NCBI GenBank assembly: GCA_900660155.1 | Contig: CABFPE010000214.1 | Coordinates: forward strand, 925,784 to 960,044 | Source of the DNA: Hofstenia miamia | Lineage: Eukaryota > Xenacoelomorpha > Acoela > Hofsteniidae | Length of the DNA: 34,261 nt | Direction of reading: 5' to 3' | In this document: positions 9,471 through 19,961 of the stretch, in pieces | Numbering within the stretch: the first letter of the stretch is position 1 | Layout: every line of letters begins with the position of its first letter | Notes under the pieces: generated by a model | The model's database searches: none | Told to the model about the DNA's origin: nothing | The model's input: only the letters and a program-made list of their open reading frames with translations | Program-made: the position numbers and the translations under genes

Positions 9471-12036
9471 TTTTCTTCTCTATTATACTGCTAACCTTTT
9501 TAGATTTGGTATTAATATGATAATGAACTTGTAAGATCTGGTGATAATGTGGGAGAAACTCTGCTGTGCCTGGGACAATAACTTGCTCCTTAACAGATGT
9601 GAGCCCATATTGTGGTTGGTTTAGGGCTACATGTAGGCATAGGAAATAAAAGAACTACTAATTTGATCAATTGTACATGCAAATAACATCACACTATGCA
9701 AATATATTATGCTGTTGGCATACATGAATATGTGGTAATTACATGTTATTACTATCTATTAAATGAGCTGAGATAACAAGAAGAATGAGCTAAATTTGTT
9801 TTATTGAGCTAGAAATTAAAACTTGAGACACACAATAAGTACCTTGGATGGCAAGGATGGATTCTAACATTTTTGCTTCAGTGAGATGCTATGTAAATTG
9901 GTCACTAGCTGGAATGCCTTCTTGGAAATGGTATCAGTTCTTTTTTCTACAGTGAAATTTTATTTGTTTTGTTAGAGTACAGGCCACTCTTGCCAATGGT
10001 AGTTATTCACAACCTTGTACTGCTCAAGCTGCTAGATGCACCCTGTGATTCTACATTAGTAGGTTTTAAACAGTTTGCAGCATACAAGAACTTTATTATA
10101 TTTCATATTTAGCAAACTTAGTTAATGTGCCATTGGTGAGAAATCAGTATGCATTCATACTAATATATCTTATCAAGGGTTTTGATTTGATGTGCAGATT
10201 GACCAATGCTACAAAACTAATTAACTCCTAATAACATATCCTAATTAAAGTTAAAAGTAAACAGGAGATTGTGTTAGGGAAGAGTGGCCACACTTGGCTG
10301 ACCTGATACAGATAAACTTTTAGAAGACTTTTATAAGACTAGAGCCCTAAATAGATTAAGAAACAAGGAGACCCACCTCTTGTGTTCAAGTGGTGAACCT
10401 AAAAATATTATAAGCTCAGTGCATTTCTCATCTTGTGCAATTTAGGTTAAAGCATTAAAAATAAATTTCATTAAGAAGGAATAGCAGTGCATGTGCGCTA
10501 TCCATATACCTAAATTAGTTAAAGGATGGCCATTAACAAGCTTGTCCACCAATTGGGTCTCCTTTAACAATGCATTGAAAAATTAGAAACACATTTTTTA
10601 AAAAGTAACAGTCAAAAGAAAATAAGTAAAATAAATTTACTGAGAATACCTGTAATCCAACAATGTATAAATTACACATATTTATGCAAATGAAACTTGT
10701 GAAGGAATCAAACAATAGTACACTATTGCTAACTTGAATAAATAAAACAGGTTCTGTATTAAATATGCAATCATTGATATTTTCTTAACACTAAGATTAA
10801 ATGTATTGCTACTGATCTCTCTTAAGATGTCTGGTTTGTAAATGATCTTCAAGTAAAGCTACCTAAAAATAATTTAAAAGTTTGGTTTATTATGTTACAT
10901 TTCAATATTATATATCAAACTAAAATGCAGTCTAACAAGGCATAACCAAATTTTAAACAGCTCTTTACTTTTGAAAACAGTTGAAGCCATTTTAAGTGAA
11001 GATTTGAATTGTAATTACCTAAATGTACTAATATTATTGCTTTAAAGTAAAATGAATATCTTAACTATATTTACTCAAAATAGGATATTAATTCTACAAA
11101 TGTTTTAACCCTGGTTGAAGAACTGTAAAATATCTACTTAGCTTTAAATTCTAGAAAGAATGTCTTTAGGAAAATAGTCAAACACTTTTACAAAAAATTC
11201 AAACAAATGTAAATTTCCAAAGGAAAACTAAAACCAATTTAGGGATATTGCCTATAGATAATTAGCTAATGGCTTTTCACCTCATTAGACAACCCAAATA
11301 TAAGGCACAAATATACTTGATAGTTTTTTGATGCAAAAAACTCCTGTGGATTTACACCATCAGAGTAGAAAAATAAATTTTAAAGGATAATTCATTTTAT
11401 ATGTTATATATAAATTTTAATTTAAGAGTCTTCGAAAAAATTTCATAAATATCATAAATTCGAAAAATACGTCTTTGACGATTTGATTTTTTAACTAATT
11501 TGATCATTTTTATTATCTGTTATTTAGACATGAATTTCTTAAGACGTGTACATTTTATTGCTATTTAAGTTTCTTGTCAATATTTTCGAAATCCCATAAT
11601 TTCGAAAAGTACAACTGTACTGCAAATTATAGATAGAAACTATGAAGATTAAATGTTATACATTAAATTGTTATTAAATACATTTTGCAGTTTATTAAGA
11701 ATTTAAAATTTTAATAAATTAGCTATTATAATCCAATAAGTTTACTAGGGTATCTTCGAGGTATCATCAAAAATTTTCTGAAAGCAAAATTCTAATAATA
11801 CAATTTGTATTGAAACGTAACCTATCTCCTCCTAATCCTAAGAGTAACATTTCAATTTCATTAACTCAAAATTAAACGAAAACTGGCGCAATTGGCATTT
11901 TTCGAAATTTTTGGACGACACCCTATTGAATTAATGGAGGTCTTTCACCCAAAATTAAAGACCGTCAGAATGCTACTATATTGCTGAATAATCAATAGAA
12001 AAGTCCGTATATTAGCGACCAGGGTTAAAAAATTAA
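9471..12036. other. No gene seen; AT-rich intergenic DNA
   Basis: No coding region is supported. From 9471 to about 10560 the DNA remains CpG-poor with short GC-richer parts (for example 9555-9640 and 10270-10400), possibly more of the old retroelement. After 10600 it becomes AT-rich. Between 11430 and 11910 the motif ttcgaaa recurs in both orientations (near 11431, 11458, 11585, 11601 and 11899), suggesting an old inverted-repeat element, but no clear termini could be set. Confidence 0.45.
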
Positions 12037-12044
12037 TAATTCAA

Positions 12045-12310
12045 GGCGTTATTGCAGATCAGGGGACTCTGATATATAAACATATTGTTTCGACGCAACA
12101 CTGTATATGACGTCATCTTTTATAGACCTAAACCCTAACCCAAGTCACAACTTAACGTTTCTTAACCCTAAACCCTATAACCTAAATTTTTCAATATTTT
12201 ATAGACCTAAACCCTAAACAATGAATTTTTAACATATGATGTCGTAAACCCTTAACATGTTATTTGACTTCGGCTTTTAGAAATCAGAGTCCCTGATCTG
12301 CAATAACGCC
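12045..12310. mobile_element. 266-bp MITE with 8-bp target duplication
   Basis: The left end (12045-12073, starting ggcgttattgcagatcaggg) and right end (12283-12310) are inverted repeats of 28-29 bp that differ by a single G. They are flanked by perfect 8-bp direct repeats, taattcaa, at 12037-12044 and 12311-12318. An 8-bp duplication is typical of hAT elements and also seen with P and Merlin elements. The inside has no coding frame but contains several plant-type telomere-like motifs (ccctaaaccc, ctaacccaag). The piece tttatagacctaaaccctaa occurs twice, near 12119 and 12200. It depends on a transposase supplied elsewhere. Confidence 0.85.
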
Positions 12311-12345
12311 TAATTCAAAATATTCAGCATTCAATTTAACATTTT

Positions 12346-12520
12346 GTTACGTCAGAGGACCTAATTGAAAATTTCTCATGCGTATTTAAGCAATACAATA
12401 TGGAATTGATAAACCCCCATCCAAATTTGGATGCCTTAAAAACTCACTAAATGTGAACAGATGATAAAATAACTTTTATAAAAAACCGTGGTGAAGTTTA
12501 TTTAGGTCCTCTGATGTTAC
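12346..12520. mobile_element. Short inverted-repeat element (about 175 bp)
   Basis: The left arm at 12346-12364 (gttacgtcagaggacctaa) and right arm at 12502-12520 (ttaggtcctctgatgttac) are reverse complements apart from about three bases. The interior is AT-rich and non-coding. It sits 27 bp after the preceding MITE's target duplication and 18 bp before the non-LTR fragment. No convincing target-site duplication was seen, so it may be a foldback element or part of a larger nest. Confidence 0.6.
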
Positions 12521-12537
12521 AGCAAAAATTAGATTTT

Positions 12538-13990
12538 ATTGCTGGAGAAAGCTGATCTGTTCAACGCGTATTTTGCCTCTAACTTCTCTGAAACTGTCTC
12601 CATGTGGCCTGGTCCGCCTGCTGCCTCCCCGCTAATCCAACTTTGTGATATTGACTTCAGCGCTCATGATATTTCTCTCATGCTTAAATCTTGCAAGTTG
12701 TCTGGTCCTTGCTATCCTAACGGTGTCCCCTCCTTTGTAATTCATGAAACCTCCTCCACGCTTTCCATCCATTTAAAACATCTTTACTCCTTCATTTGCT
12801 CCTCTAAGCGCTATCCCGCCTGTTGGAAGACATCTTGGATTTCTCCGCTGTTAAAATCTAATCAGCTTCCCTCCTCGCAGATCACGTCCTACCGCCCAAT
12901 AGCTATTCCATTTCGACGGTCTTTCATTTCTCAGCATGGCAACCATCCTGGTCGGTCTACGATTACTAACTTACTCACACTGATTGAAAACTGTTACTTT
13001 CACTCTGATTGTAATGATCCTGGGTGTATTATCCTTCTTGACATCTCAAAAGCGTTTGATCGCCTCCCTCATTCCATTCTGNNNNNNNGTCTTTCATTTC
13101 TCAGCATGGCAACCATCCTGGTCGGTCTACGATTACTAACTTACTCACACTGATTGAAAACTGTTACTTTCACTCTGATTGTAATGATCCTGGGTGTATT
13201 ATCCTTCTTGACATCTCAAAAGCGTTTGATCGCCTCCCTCATTCCATTCGGCTTGACAAGTTACGTTTATTTGATTTTGATGCGGATTTCATCGAACTGT
13301 CCAGCCAATGTGTCAAAATCAACTCGTCTATCTCTTCTCCTGTCCCAGTTACTAATGGTGTCCCTCAAGGCTCAGTGTTTGCTGTTCTTTTCTTTCACGT
13401 TGCCATTAACGACCTCACTCAATTTGTTCTCAACTTATTGTCGATGACACAGCGATTTTGGACTTTGGCAGTTCTTTTGCTTCCAATATCTCATCTGTTC
13501 TTGAGCCGTTGTCTATTTGGTCTTCTGTCAACCACCTTGACTTTAGTCCTAAAAAGACATGTGGTATCTTTTTTTCAGTGTCTCTATTGGATTTACCTCT
13601 CCCAATGAAATTTTCTCGTCATCATACTCATTTTGGAGTTCAACTTACTGCCAAACTAAGTTAAACTTGAGATATCTCCGTAAAGCTAATTCTGCACTCG
13701 TTGGCTTTCGAAATTTTCCCTTTGATGCCTCGCCTGCTTTCACTTCACTTTCATGCCTGTGATCTCTTGTTTAGTCGTTTACTAACTCGCTCTGATGGTG
13801 TTGTCTCGTTCTCTTTTCTCGCGTCTAAAGAAACATAAAACCCTTTATTCGTTTTTTAATCGTGCTTGTGCTTCTGTTAGTTCCTCCTGACTCTCAAACC
13901 TCCAGCCTTCAAGAAATCTCTACTATCTTTCCTCTTCATTGATCCGATCTCTCACTTTGCAAATGACAAATTTGAAAATCTAAAAACCGC
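12538..13990 (+). pseudogene. Decayed non-LTR retrotransposon reverse transcriptase
   Basis: Plus-strand remnant of a LINE-type (Jockey/CR1-like) ORF2. The first frame (12539-13081) has the pre-palm block SGPCYPNGVPSFVIHE, the YPACWKTSWISPLLK block and SYRPIAI. It jumps directly to HPGRSTITNLL, so about 50 residues normally between them have been deleted, and it then reaches the catalytic IILLDISKAFDRLPHS. After the gap, later frames show NGVPQGSV and, around 13435-13460, the VDDTAIL active-site box. The last readable parts lie near 13680-14000. Several frameshifts and stops make it dead. CpG is common here, unlike in the Ty3-like element, so the two differ in age or methylation history. Confidence 0.88.
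12919..13249 (+). repeat. 161-bp duplication flanking a 7-N assembly gap
   Basis: Positions 12919-13079 recur, identical as far as I can see by eye, at 13089-13249, with seven unknown bases (13082-13088) between the copies. The duplicated part encodes the HPGRSTITNLL to SKAFDRLPHSI section of the reverse transcriptase. The likeliest explanation is two overlapping contig ends that were scaffolded rather than merged, so the true locus probably has one copy and an uninterrupted frame here. Confidence 0.9.
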
Positions 13991-13999
13991 TATTCGATT

Positions 14000-14364
14000 T
14001 AACTTACAAATCATGCTTGCTTGTTAAACATGCTTGTTTCAAAAAGTTTCAAGTTTTGTAATAAATTAAATTCACATTCCAAAACATACATCAATAAAGT
14101 AAAGATGTACTTTAGCGTATAAGGTATTTAATTTCTATAGAATGTAAATAGATGTTGAAACAGGTTACCATTTCAAACCCGGTTAACATTTAAGAAAATT
14201 ATAAAACATTAGCGAATCAATTAAATAAGAACTTGCCGAAATATTCATTATATATTATAGGCGATGTTATTTTACTTTGTAATGTGTGTTTTTTTCTGTT
14301 TCCAAATATTTTTTCATTGTAAATTTAGGCTGTATTAGCTTTTATTTATGGAATGTAAACTTGC
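14000..14364. other. No gene seen
   Basis: AT-rich spacer between the non-LTR remnant and the palindrome at 14365. No coding or transposon signal. Confidence 0.5.
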
Positions 14365-14433
14365 TCCGTTTTATCTACACGATTTAATCGGCCCGACTTA
14401 ATTGGACCGATTAAATCGTTTAGTTAAGACGGA
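14365..14433. repeat. Long perfect-loop palindrome (about 30-bp arms)
   Basis: The left arm 14365-14394 (tccgttttatctacac, gatttaatcggccc) pairs with 14404-14433 (ggaccgattaaatcgt, ttagttaagacgga) with about four mismatches around a 9-base loop. Such foldbacks are usually degenerate MITE cores or ends, but no flanking duplication or protein evidence identifies this one. From 14434 to 14948 nothing further is seen. Confidence 0.75.
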
Positions 14434-14948
14434 AAATTATTCCATTCACCCAACTCTTTTGTCGGGTGTTCTAAACACCAAACTTTTACTAATTTTCAAT
14501 AATCTCATCAATAAGCACATGTTATATATTTCAAATTTTAAATAAAAGTTTTCACAGTTATATAACTCAATGTAAACATTATCTAAATATACTTATGCAT
14601 CAAGAAAATATGAATTTACATATTTTAATAAATATCAGATGAAAAAATTATAATTCCATTTGAGTATGCTAATATATTATAGCTCAATAACATGTGCTTA
14701 GCTTATTCATATTACTCGCACTTATTAATATTCCCACATACGTACAATTTTTTACAGTAAAGCTTATACTAAGAAATATGTTTGTATTCAATACATAACT
14801 CAAATAATATACCGGTATTTGAATATTTCTGTTTGTTTATTCTGTTATTAACAACTTTGGGAAAAAATTACAAAGCTGTTAATTTTCTTTCTAGTAAAGT
14901 AAAAGTCTAGAAGTAACGCTTACGGAACGAATGAATATTTTCAATGGT

Positions 14949-14987
14949 AACGCGCTACTAATTACTTTTAAATTATTGTAGCGCGTT
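14949..14987. repeat. Small hairpin, 10-bp perfect arms
   Basis: aacgcgctac at 14949-14958 is the exact reverse complement of gtagcgcgtt at 14978-14987, with a 19-base AT-rich loop. It overlaps the end of the frameshifted aminotransferase remnant on the minus strand. Its GC-rich arms stand out from the surroundings. Confidence 0.7.
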
Positions 14988-15715
14988 GTTTCTTATTACT
15001 AGGATTTTGTAAGATATATGTTGCTAAAAGTGTTCTTGTCTCTTTGCAATCATTAAATGCTTCATGGTAAAGAAATAAGACGCATAAATGGGGCGGATGT
15101 GTTTTCATCAACTGCTAAAACAGTACATGGAATATTATAACGAATGTAAGATACGATTTCACAAACAGCTTTGCTACAATAGATGAAAATATCTTCAAGC
15201 CCACCAATAGATTCAATAAATTTTTTTGCTGCTACAACAGAGTAACGTGATAGTGTATCTTCTGTGCCTAAGTTAATGAAACGAATAAATGGAGTATCAT
15301 TTTTGTAATACCAACTGACTATTGTTGGGTAAAAATATTTTGAATTCGCCTTGTTTACCACAAGAATGGCACAACCTCGTACGCAGAAGCACCATTTGTG
15401 AATGTCGCCTATAAATACATCCGATTTTTTAATTACTTTTGAAATAATGCTGCTGGGAAGTTGTCCAGGTGCATGTGCGCCATCTATCATCACTACACAG
15501 TCTTTTTCATGGAGAACTTCAATTATTTCGTCTACAGGGTACAGTTTTGCTGACGCAGAAGCATTCCATCAATAAAAGCAAATAATAATATTTTGTGACA
15601 TTAATTCGAATGTTTTATGTTAAACTTCTAGAAAAGTAAATTTTGTTTCATTGCCCATGTCTTCCATACGTTGTTAATCACGGCGTAAAAACATTCATCA
15701 GCTACAAAATAGAAC
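14968..15715 (-). pseudogene. Broken class V aminotransferase
   Basis: The main open piece (15062-15493) and the sequence just upstream match PLP-dependent class V aminotransferases of the isopenicillin-N-epimerase-like group. Visible are SAKLYPVDEIIEVLHEK, the cofactor aspartate in VMIDGAHAPGQLP, and the lysine expected to bind PLP in GDIHKWCFCVRGCAILVV. NLGTEDTLSRYSVV follows, then a C-terminal APFMRLISLP. It is broken: there are stops just upstream (near 15570 and 15625), a frame change near 15640 where a VADECFYAVINNVWKTW piece lies in another frame, and a frame change at about 15062, after which YHEAFNDCKETRTLLATYI continues. A possible splice acceptor (tattttgtag) precedes the upstream piece, so it may be a decayed intron-bearing duplicate rather than a retrocopy. 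It points away from SSR2. Confidence 0.8.
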
Positions 15716-15954
15716 AACTATTTTTTGTACTACCGATCATTTCATTTAGTTATCTCAAAAAATTATATAATTCTCGTGTAGATATTTGCATTTAACTTTT
15801 TACTTCAGACATGTGAAAAAATCTACGTTTAGCCTCTTTTGACTAGTAAAAATTTGTAATTGGATCTATGAAAGAATCTATACATTCATTGAATTCACAA
15901 TTTATAGTAATTAATGATGATTGTATTAATAACATTTATGAAATTGTTTTTAGA
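15716..15954 (+). promoter_or_regulatory. SSR2 upstream region with splice acceptor
   Basis: This 240-bp AT-rich interval separates the divergent aminotransferase remnant from SSR2. It ends in attgtttttag (acceptor AG at 15952-15953), one base before the SSR2 start codon. SSR2 mRNA is therefore probably made by splicing a 5' leader, either a cis exon or a spliced leader, to position 15954. A TATA box or core promoter is not evident. Confidence 0.4.
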
Positions 15955-18900
15955 ATGCTCATTACAATTATTTGTTTGCTGTTAGTTCCTATGCTTAATG
16001 CCGATAATGACGCTTCGCCAAAAATTTTGTTTCATAAAGAAGTAGTAAATAAAAATTTCTTTGAGCGTCGAGAATTCTCAGTTCGGTATTTGTTGTATAA
16101 TATAGGAGAAGGTGCAGCTCAAACTATAGAAATATCCGACAATTCTTTTCCACAAGATTATTTTAAAGTTGTTAAGGGCATGACAAGAGCAAAGTTCGAA
16201 CGTTTATCACCTGGGGCCAACATATCGCATTCCATTGTTGTGAAAGGTTTACAAGCTGGGTATTACAATATATCATCAGCAGAAGTAATCTATACATATC
16301 AAGGACAAAATGAAGTAGTTCAACTTGTAAGTTGTTTGTGTTTTTACATAGTTATGTATGGGTTGTTCTTGCAGCTTGCGTGTAAGTGTGCATACATTGA
16401 TGTGGGCAATTTTGCATCATTGTTATGTATATCTGCTCATTACAGCGATCACATAAAGTTTAAATACATAAGCAACACTCCATTGATGCGAAAAATTCCA
16501 TAATGTATTTCTTGCATAAAATATACTAAGTTTTGTTAGCATCTCAGCATCTTTTAAACCTATTTCAATTGAAAGGATGACAATCGAATAACTTTCACAT
16601 CATTTATTTCAATTGATTTTTTGAACAACAAGGGTTTTCTTAAGTTTTAGAGTAGTTTAAGCTTTTTCAGCATGTCTCATTTTACTGTTTTCCTTTTTGT
16701 GCTTCGAACTATTCATTTTTGATGTGTTTCAGCTATCATTTAGGTAGGATATTCCACTGCGCCAGGAACTATAGTAATTCAATCGTATAAGGATTACGAT
16801 AGGCACTTCGCTACTCATCTTGTAAGTAATATTTTCTAAAGAGTATTATATGTCCAATTTCCGCATTACAGTACAGTAGACAGAAAATGTTTTAGTAATT
16901 TTTTCATTATTTCAGCCAATGATGCTAAGCTAATGCAAAAACATTTGTAAATGGTTTTTAAGGCAACTATATTAACCTGCTTGAGACGATCGAAACATGT
17001 TAGCATTATCTGAAATCTGAATTATTTGATAGCGCCCTTGAACGTCAAGTTCTGAAACTCTACGTGTGTTTTTTACTTATTTGAAAAATCCTAATGGTCA
17101 CTAGGATTAGAAAAAATTTTCAAATATGAGTTACAATACCATTTATATTGAATTCGAACATCCTGAATTGCCAAGGGTTGAGAAAATCACCTATCAAACA
17201 ATAGTGTGCCTCCTAGAAAGTTACTTATTTGAGAAGTTGTATGTATAACTGAGGATTTTAAATGATAAATCCTCGCAAATTACATACCTGTTACCTCCTT
17301 TCATATTTCATCGTATAATCTCTATGAAAATTCCACTATTATATATAATATAAATATGAGTGTATATATATAAGTAATAAGAATAATATCTTTGTATTAC
17401 AATTTCCAAAGCAATCGTAACAAAAATGTTATTCGTTACTGCCTTCTTTTGAGGTTGATAACTTATTTAGTTTAAACATGCTTCTGGAAATTAGTTTTAA
17501 TCACCTTGTTTTTTATTCTATTGAAGAACTAATGCAGACGAAGTCTTTCAACGATGGAGGAGCAGTAATGATAGTAATTATGTTTTCACAGCGGAAGGGG
17601 ATATCATTGACTATCGTCGCTAATATTGTATAAATACGTTATCTCTTTTAAATTTGGAAAGCAAGAAAAACACCCTTACAATGTACTTTAGAGTTACAGT
17701 ATTAGCTCCACAAATCTCATATCCACCTCATCCTACTCCTTGGATATCACCATGGACCCCGTGAATCCCTATCGCACTCGATAAGCCTGTTCAAAACAGA
17801 TTAAGTTCTACGTAACAAGCATTTGTTGCGTATAGTTTCCACAGTCAAGCTGCTACTCACTTCATGATTCAAGAAAAATAATGCGATTATAATGGACTAA
17901 AACATAATTTATATTGACTCACTCAATAATTGCATAAAACAGCAATTTAGTACAAAGAAAACTTATGACACTACATATGAAAGCCAGAGCAACATATATT
18001 AATAAAATAATATTACATTGCAGTTTTAGTAGTCCTTTAAGCAGCTATACATGCTCGTAGAGTGAAAGTGCTAAACTTAATGCATTTTTAACAAATCATT
18101 AACCCATTAATACTCAAGTATTAGCCCTATAAAGTGTTTTTTATACATACCTAAAAACAATTTATTGTTTTTTGTGAAAAACAACAGGAGTTATGCAATA
18201 TCGATATGTCGACAGTGCGAAATCATGTGTACAAAATATAGAATTAATGTCCCTTATACTGTAAGAAAATTTAATCAGGTTTTGCACATGCAACAGTACT
18301 TATAACTAAAAACACGATTGTTTAGATTTTCCGGTCAAATGTTCTCATTTTCTATTCTTTTTCTCAACTTTCTTTTGGTTGCTAACCATTACTAGCCAAT
18401 CCGCGTCAGTATAGCTAGAATGCAACATTATGTTTGCAATCAGTGTTGGAAATGTGCCTTGATTTTTCGGCATGAAATTTAACAAAATTATCAAGCAAGA
18501 GTCTTGCACGGCACGAAAATCTTTACATTTTTTTTTGAAATTAAAGTCAACTTAGATTAAATCTCTATGAATGAAATGTTTACTGTGGGAAAAATTTTCA
18601 AGAGTTTAACAAATTTGTTCAAGAAATAAAGATTTCGATGATTTCAATATGCAAATTTATAGATTTAGACAATCAAAGAAACGCATACATTTGATACGTA
18701 TTGTAATGTGGACACAAGCATGGCACGTTATAAAGCAGGACACGTTTCCAAAACTGGTTACAATGCAAATGCAGATTACAACCTTCATGCATTTTCTTTT
18801 CACATATTTTCACTTTTTTAATCTTATAAGATCTACAAAAAAATTTCATTGTCCCCAGAGCTGTCATTTTTAATACACATCAGAAAGTGTTCAAACAACA

Positions 18901-19741
18901 TTGGCGTGAAAGGAATTCTTTACAAACTTTAATAACTGCAAATTTGATGTATTGAACTGCTTTCTTTTTCTTTCTTGATTTTTCTTCTATCAGATGGTTC
19001 ATGATCAAGTATGTCAAACATCTTTCAATGTTTTCTGTTCTTCAACATCCACTTAGACCTAGAATAGGAAATGTATATTTGACAAAGTGTCTACTTTCCG
19101 CTTTTTGTCGATGTTGAGTTATGTAGACTTGGTAAACTCATACGAATATTTCAAAATTCATATTGTTGAATAATTGCCTATGTGCTACTATGAAGATATT
19201 TTAAAATTATTCATGTTTACATTATTTATAAGGCTACGTAAACAGTCGCCTTCTGACAGCCATATTTGTTGATATAATATGAAACAGATAGAAATCTTTT
19301 GAAGAACTCAAATTTACACACTACACTGCTTACTCCATGCAACATTATTTAAATAAACCTTCAAACACTCACTACCATCAATAGAAATCGATATTTGGCA
19401 TTAATGGGTTAATATCTGCTATGAAAATAAATGAAGCTCTGTTGAGAACTATTTCTTTTCTGTATTTCAATTTTTCTTATATATTTGATAATATTTAGTA
19501 CAAAAATAATCGTTTTTTAGACAGTGATAGTTGCGAATTTTTTTTAGAAATGGTTTTTGTTACTGTCTATATCTTTAATTCCTCATTTGGAAAGTCTGTT
19601 TACTATTATTATAATTTTTATATCATTTAGATTGATTGGTTATGTTTTGGAGGAATGCTTGTTCCACTTATACTATTGCCTTTTGCAGTGTGGCTCAGGA
19701 GTTCGTGCAAATACAATATTACTAAATCAAAGAGAACCTAA
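15955..19741 (+). CDS. SSR2: Translocon-associated protein subunit beta (three exons)
   Basis: Encodes TRAP-beta, a single-pass ER membrane glycoprotein that associates with the Sec61 channel and helps secretory proteins enter the ER. Exons are 15955-16326, 16744-16821 and 19631-19741, all joined in phase 0 with GT-AG borders (CTT|GTAAGT twice). They give 186 residues, close to the vertebrate length. Residues 1-16 are a signal peptide (ITIICLLLVPMLNA). The lumenal beta-rich domain follows, with SDNSFPQDYFKVVKGM and two conserved N-glycosylation sites (GANISHS and YYNISSA). Exon 2 supplies VGYSTAPG...DYDRHF. Exon 3 gives IDWLCFGG, a transmembrane segment (MLVPLILLPFAVWL) and a basic cytosolic tail. 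The start is chosen at 15955, not the upstream in-frame ATG at 15868, because it begins the signal peptide and follows an acceptor AG by one base. Intron 2 (16822-19630) holds a probable transposon. Confidence 0.95.
16744..16821 (+). CDS. SSR2: SSR2 exon 2
   Basis: 78 bases, 26 codons. The acceptor is catttag| at 16743 and the donor is |gtaagt at 16822. It encodes the VGYSTAPGTIVIQSYKDYD and RHFATHL section, which corresponds to the conserved 'STAPG...FDRRFSPH' block just before the membrane segment. It is too short to stand out as an isolated open frame. Confidence 0.93.
16822..18098 (+). other. First part of SSR2 intron 2
   Basis: AT-rich intronic DNA with no supported coding sequence. It contains microsatellite-like TA-rich DNA near 17338-17375. 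An acceptor-like site near 16915 (tttcattatttcag) is followed by no TRAP-beta-like sequence, so it is not used for the main product. Confidence 0.6.
18099..19412. mobile_element. Probable non-autonomous piggyBac-like insertion
   Basis: The ends are ttaacccattaat at 18099-18111 and its exact reverse complement attaatgggttaa at 19400-19412. TTAA is the outermost tetranucleotide on both sides, as expected for a piggyBac target duplication followed by CCC-starting terminal repeats. The length is about 1.3 kb. Within it, the minus-strand frame 18673-18867 contains FFCRSYKIKKVKICEKK, then EGCNLHLHCNQFW. Its Cys/His spacing loosely resembles the C-terminal cysteine-rich domain of piggyBac transposases, though badly decayed. 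The inverted repeat is short, so chance is possible, but the structure and the position inside an intron fit an insertion. Confidence 0.55.
19631..19741 (+). CDS. SSR2: SSR2 exon 3 (membrane anchor)
   Basis: Begins after atatcatttag| at 19630 and reads IDWLCFGGMLVPLILLPFAV, then WLRSSCKYN, ending KSKRT and TAA at 19739-19741. It supplies the transmembrane helix and the short basic tail. A different, longer open frame over the same bases (19557-19748) is not the gene. An AATAAA signal lies 215 bases downstream. Confidence 0.93.
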   Translation: MDWLCFGGMLVPLILLPFAVWLRSSCKYNITKSKRT

Positions 19742-19955
19742 CAAATAGAAATATACTTTTGTTTAGTTGTTTTATATTACATATAAAAGAGATTAATTTG
19801 TTTTAGAATTTTTAAATACATTCACTACAAAATGTGTAATGGTTGAATTATCTTTTAAACGTGTATTTGCCTGTGAAAGTTGGAACTTTAGTGTACAGAG
19901 AGAATTCCTGCTTTGTATGCATTACAACATTTTTTATGTTAATCTCACATGGTTC

Positions 19956-19961
19956 AATAAA
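19956..19961 (+). terminator. Likely SSR2 polyadenylation signal
   Basis: A canonical AATAAA 215 bases past the SSR2 stop, followed by a TG-rich stretch (ctaatgtgtaatag). It is the first clean signal on this strand after the gene. Confidence 0.5.

Noticed and set aside
15868..15954. Longer SSR2 start with 29 extra residues
   Set aside because: The extra residues lack signal-peptide character and lie upstream of an acceptor AG; the internal ATG gives a signal peptide and family-typical length.
17535..17640. Acceptor-like site (tattctattgaag) followed by an open stretch in SSR2 intron 2
   Set aside because: The encoded sequence does not match TRAP-beta, and exons 2 and 3 already join in phase to give a full-length protein.
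19557..19748. 63-codon open frame overlapping SSR2 exon 3
   Set aside because: It is in a different frame from the exon that completes TRAP-beta.
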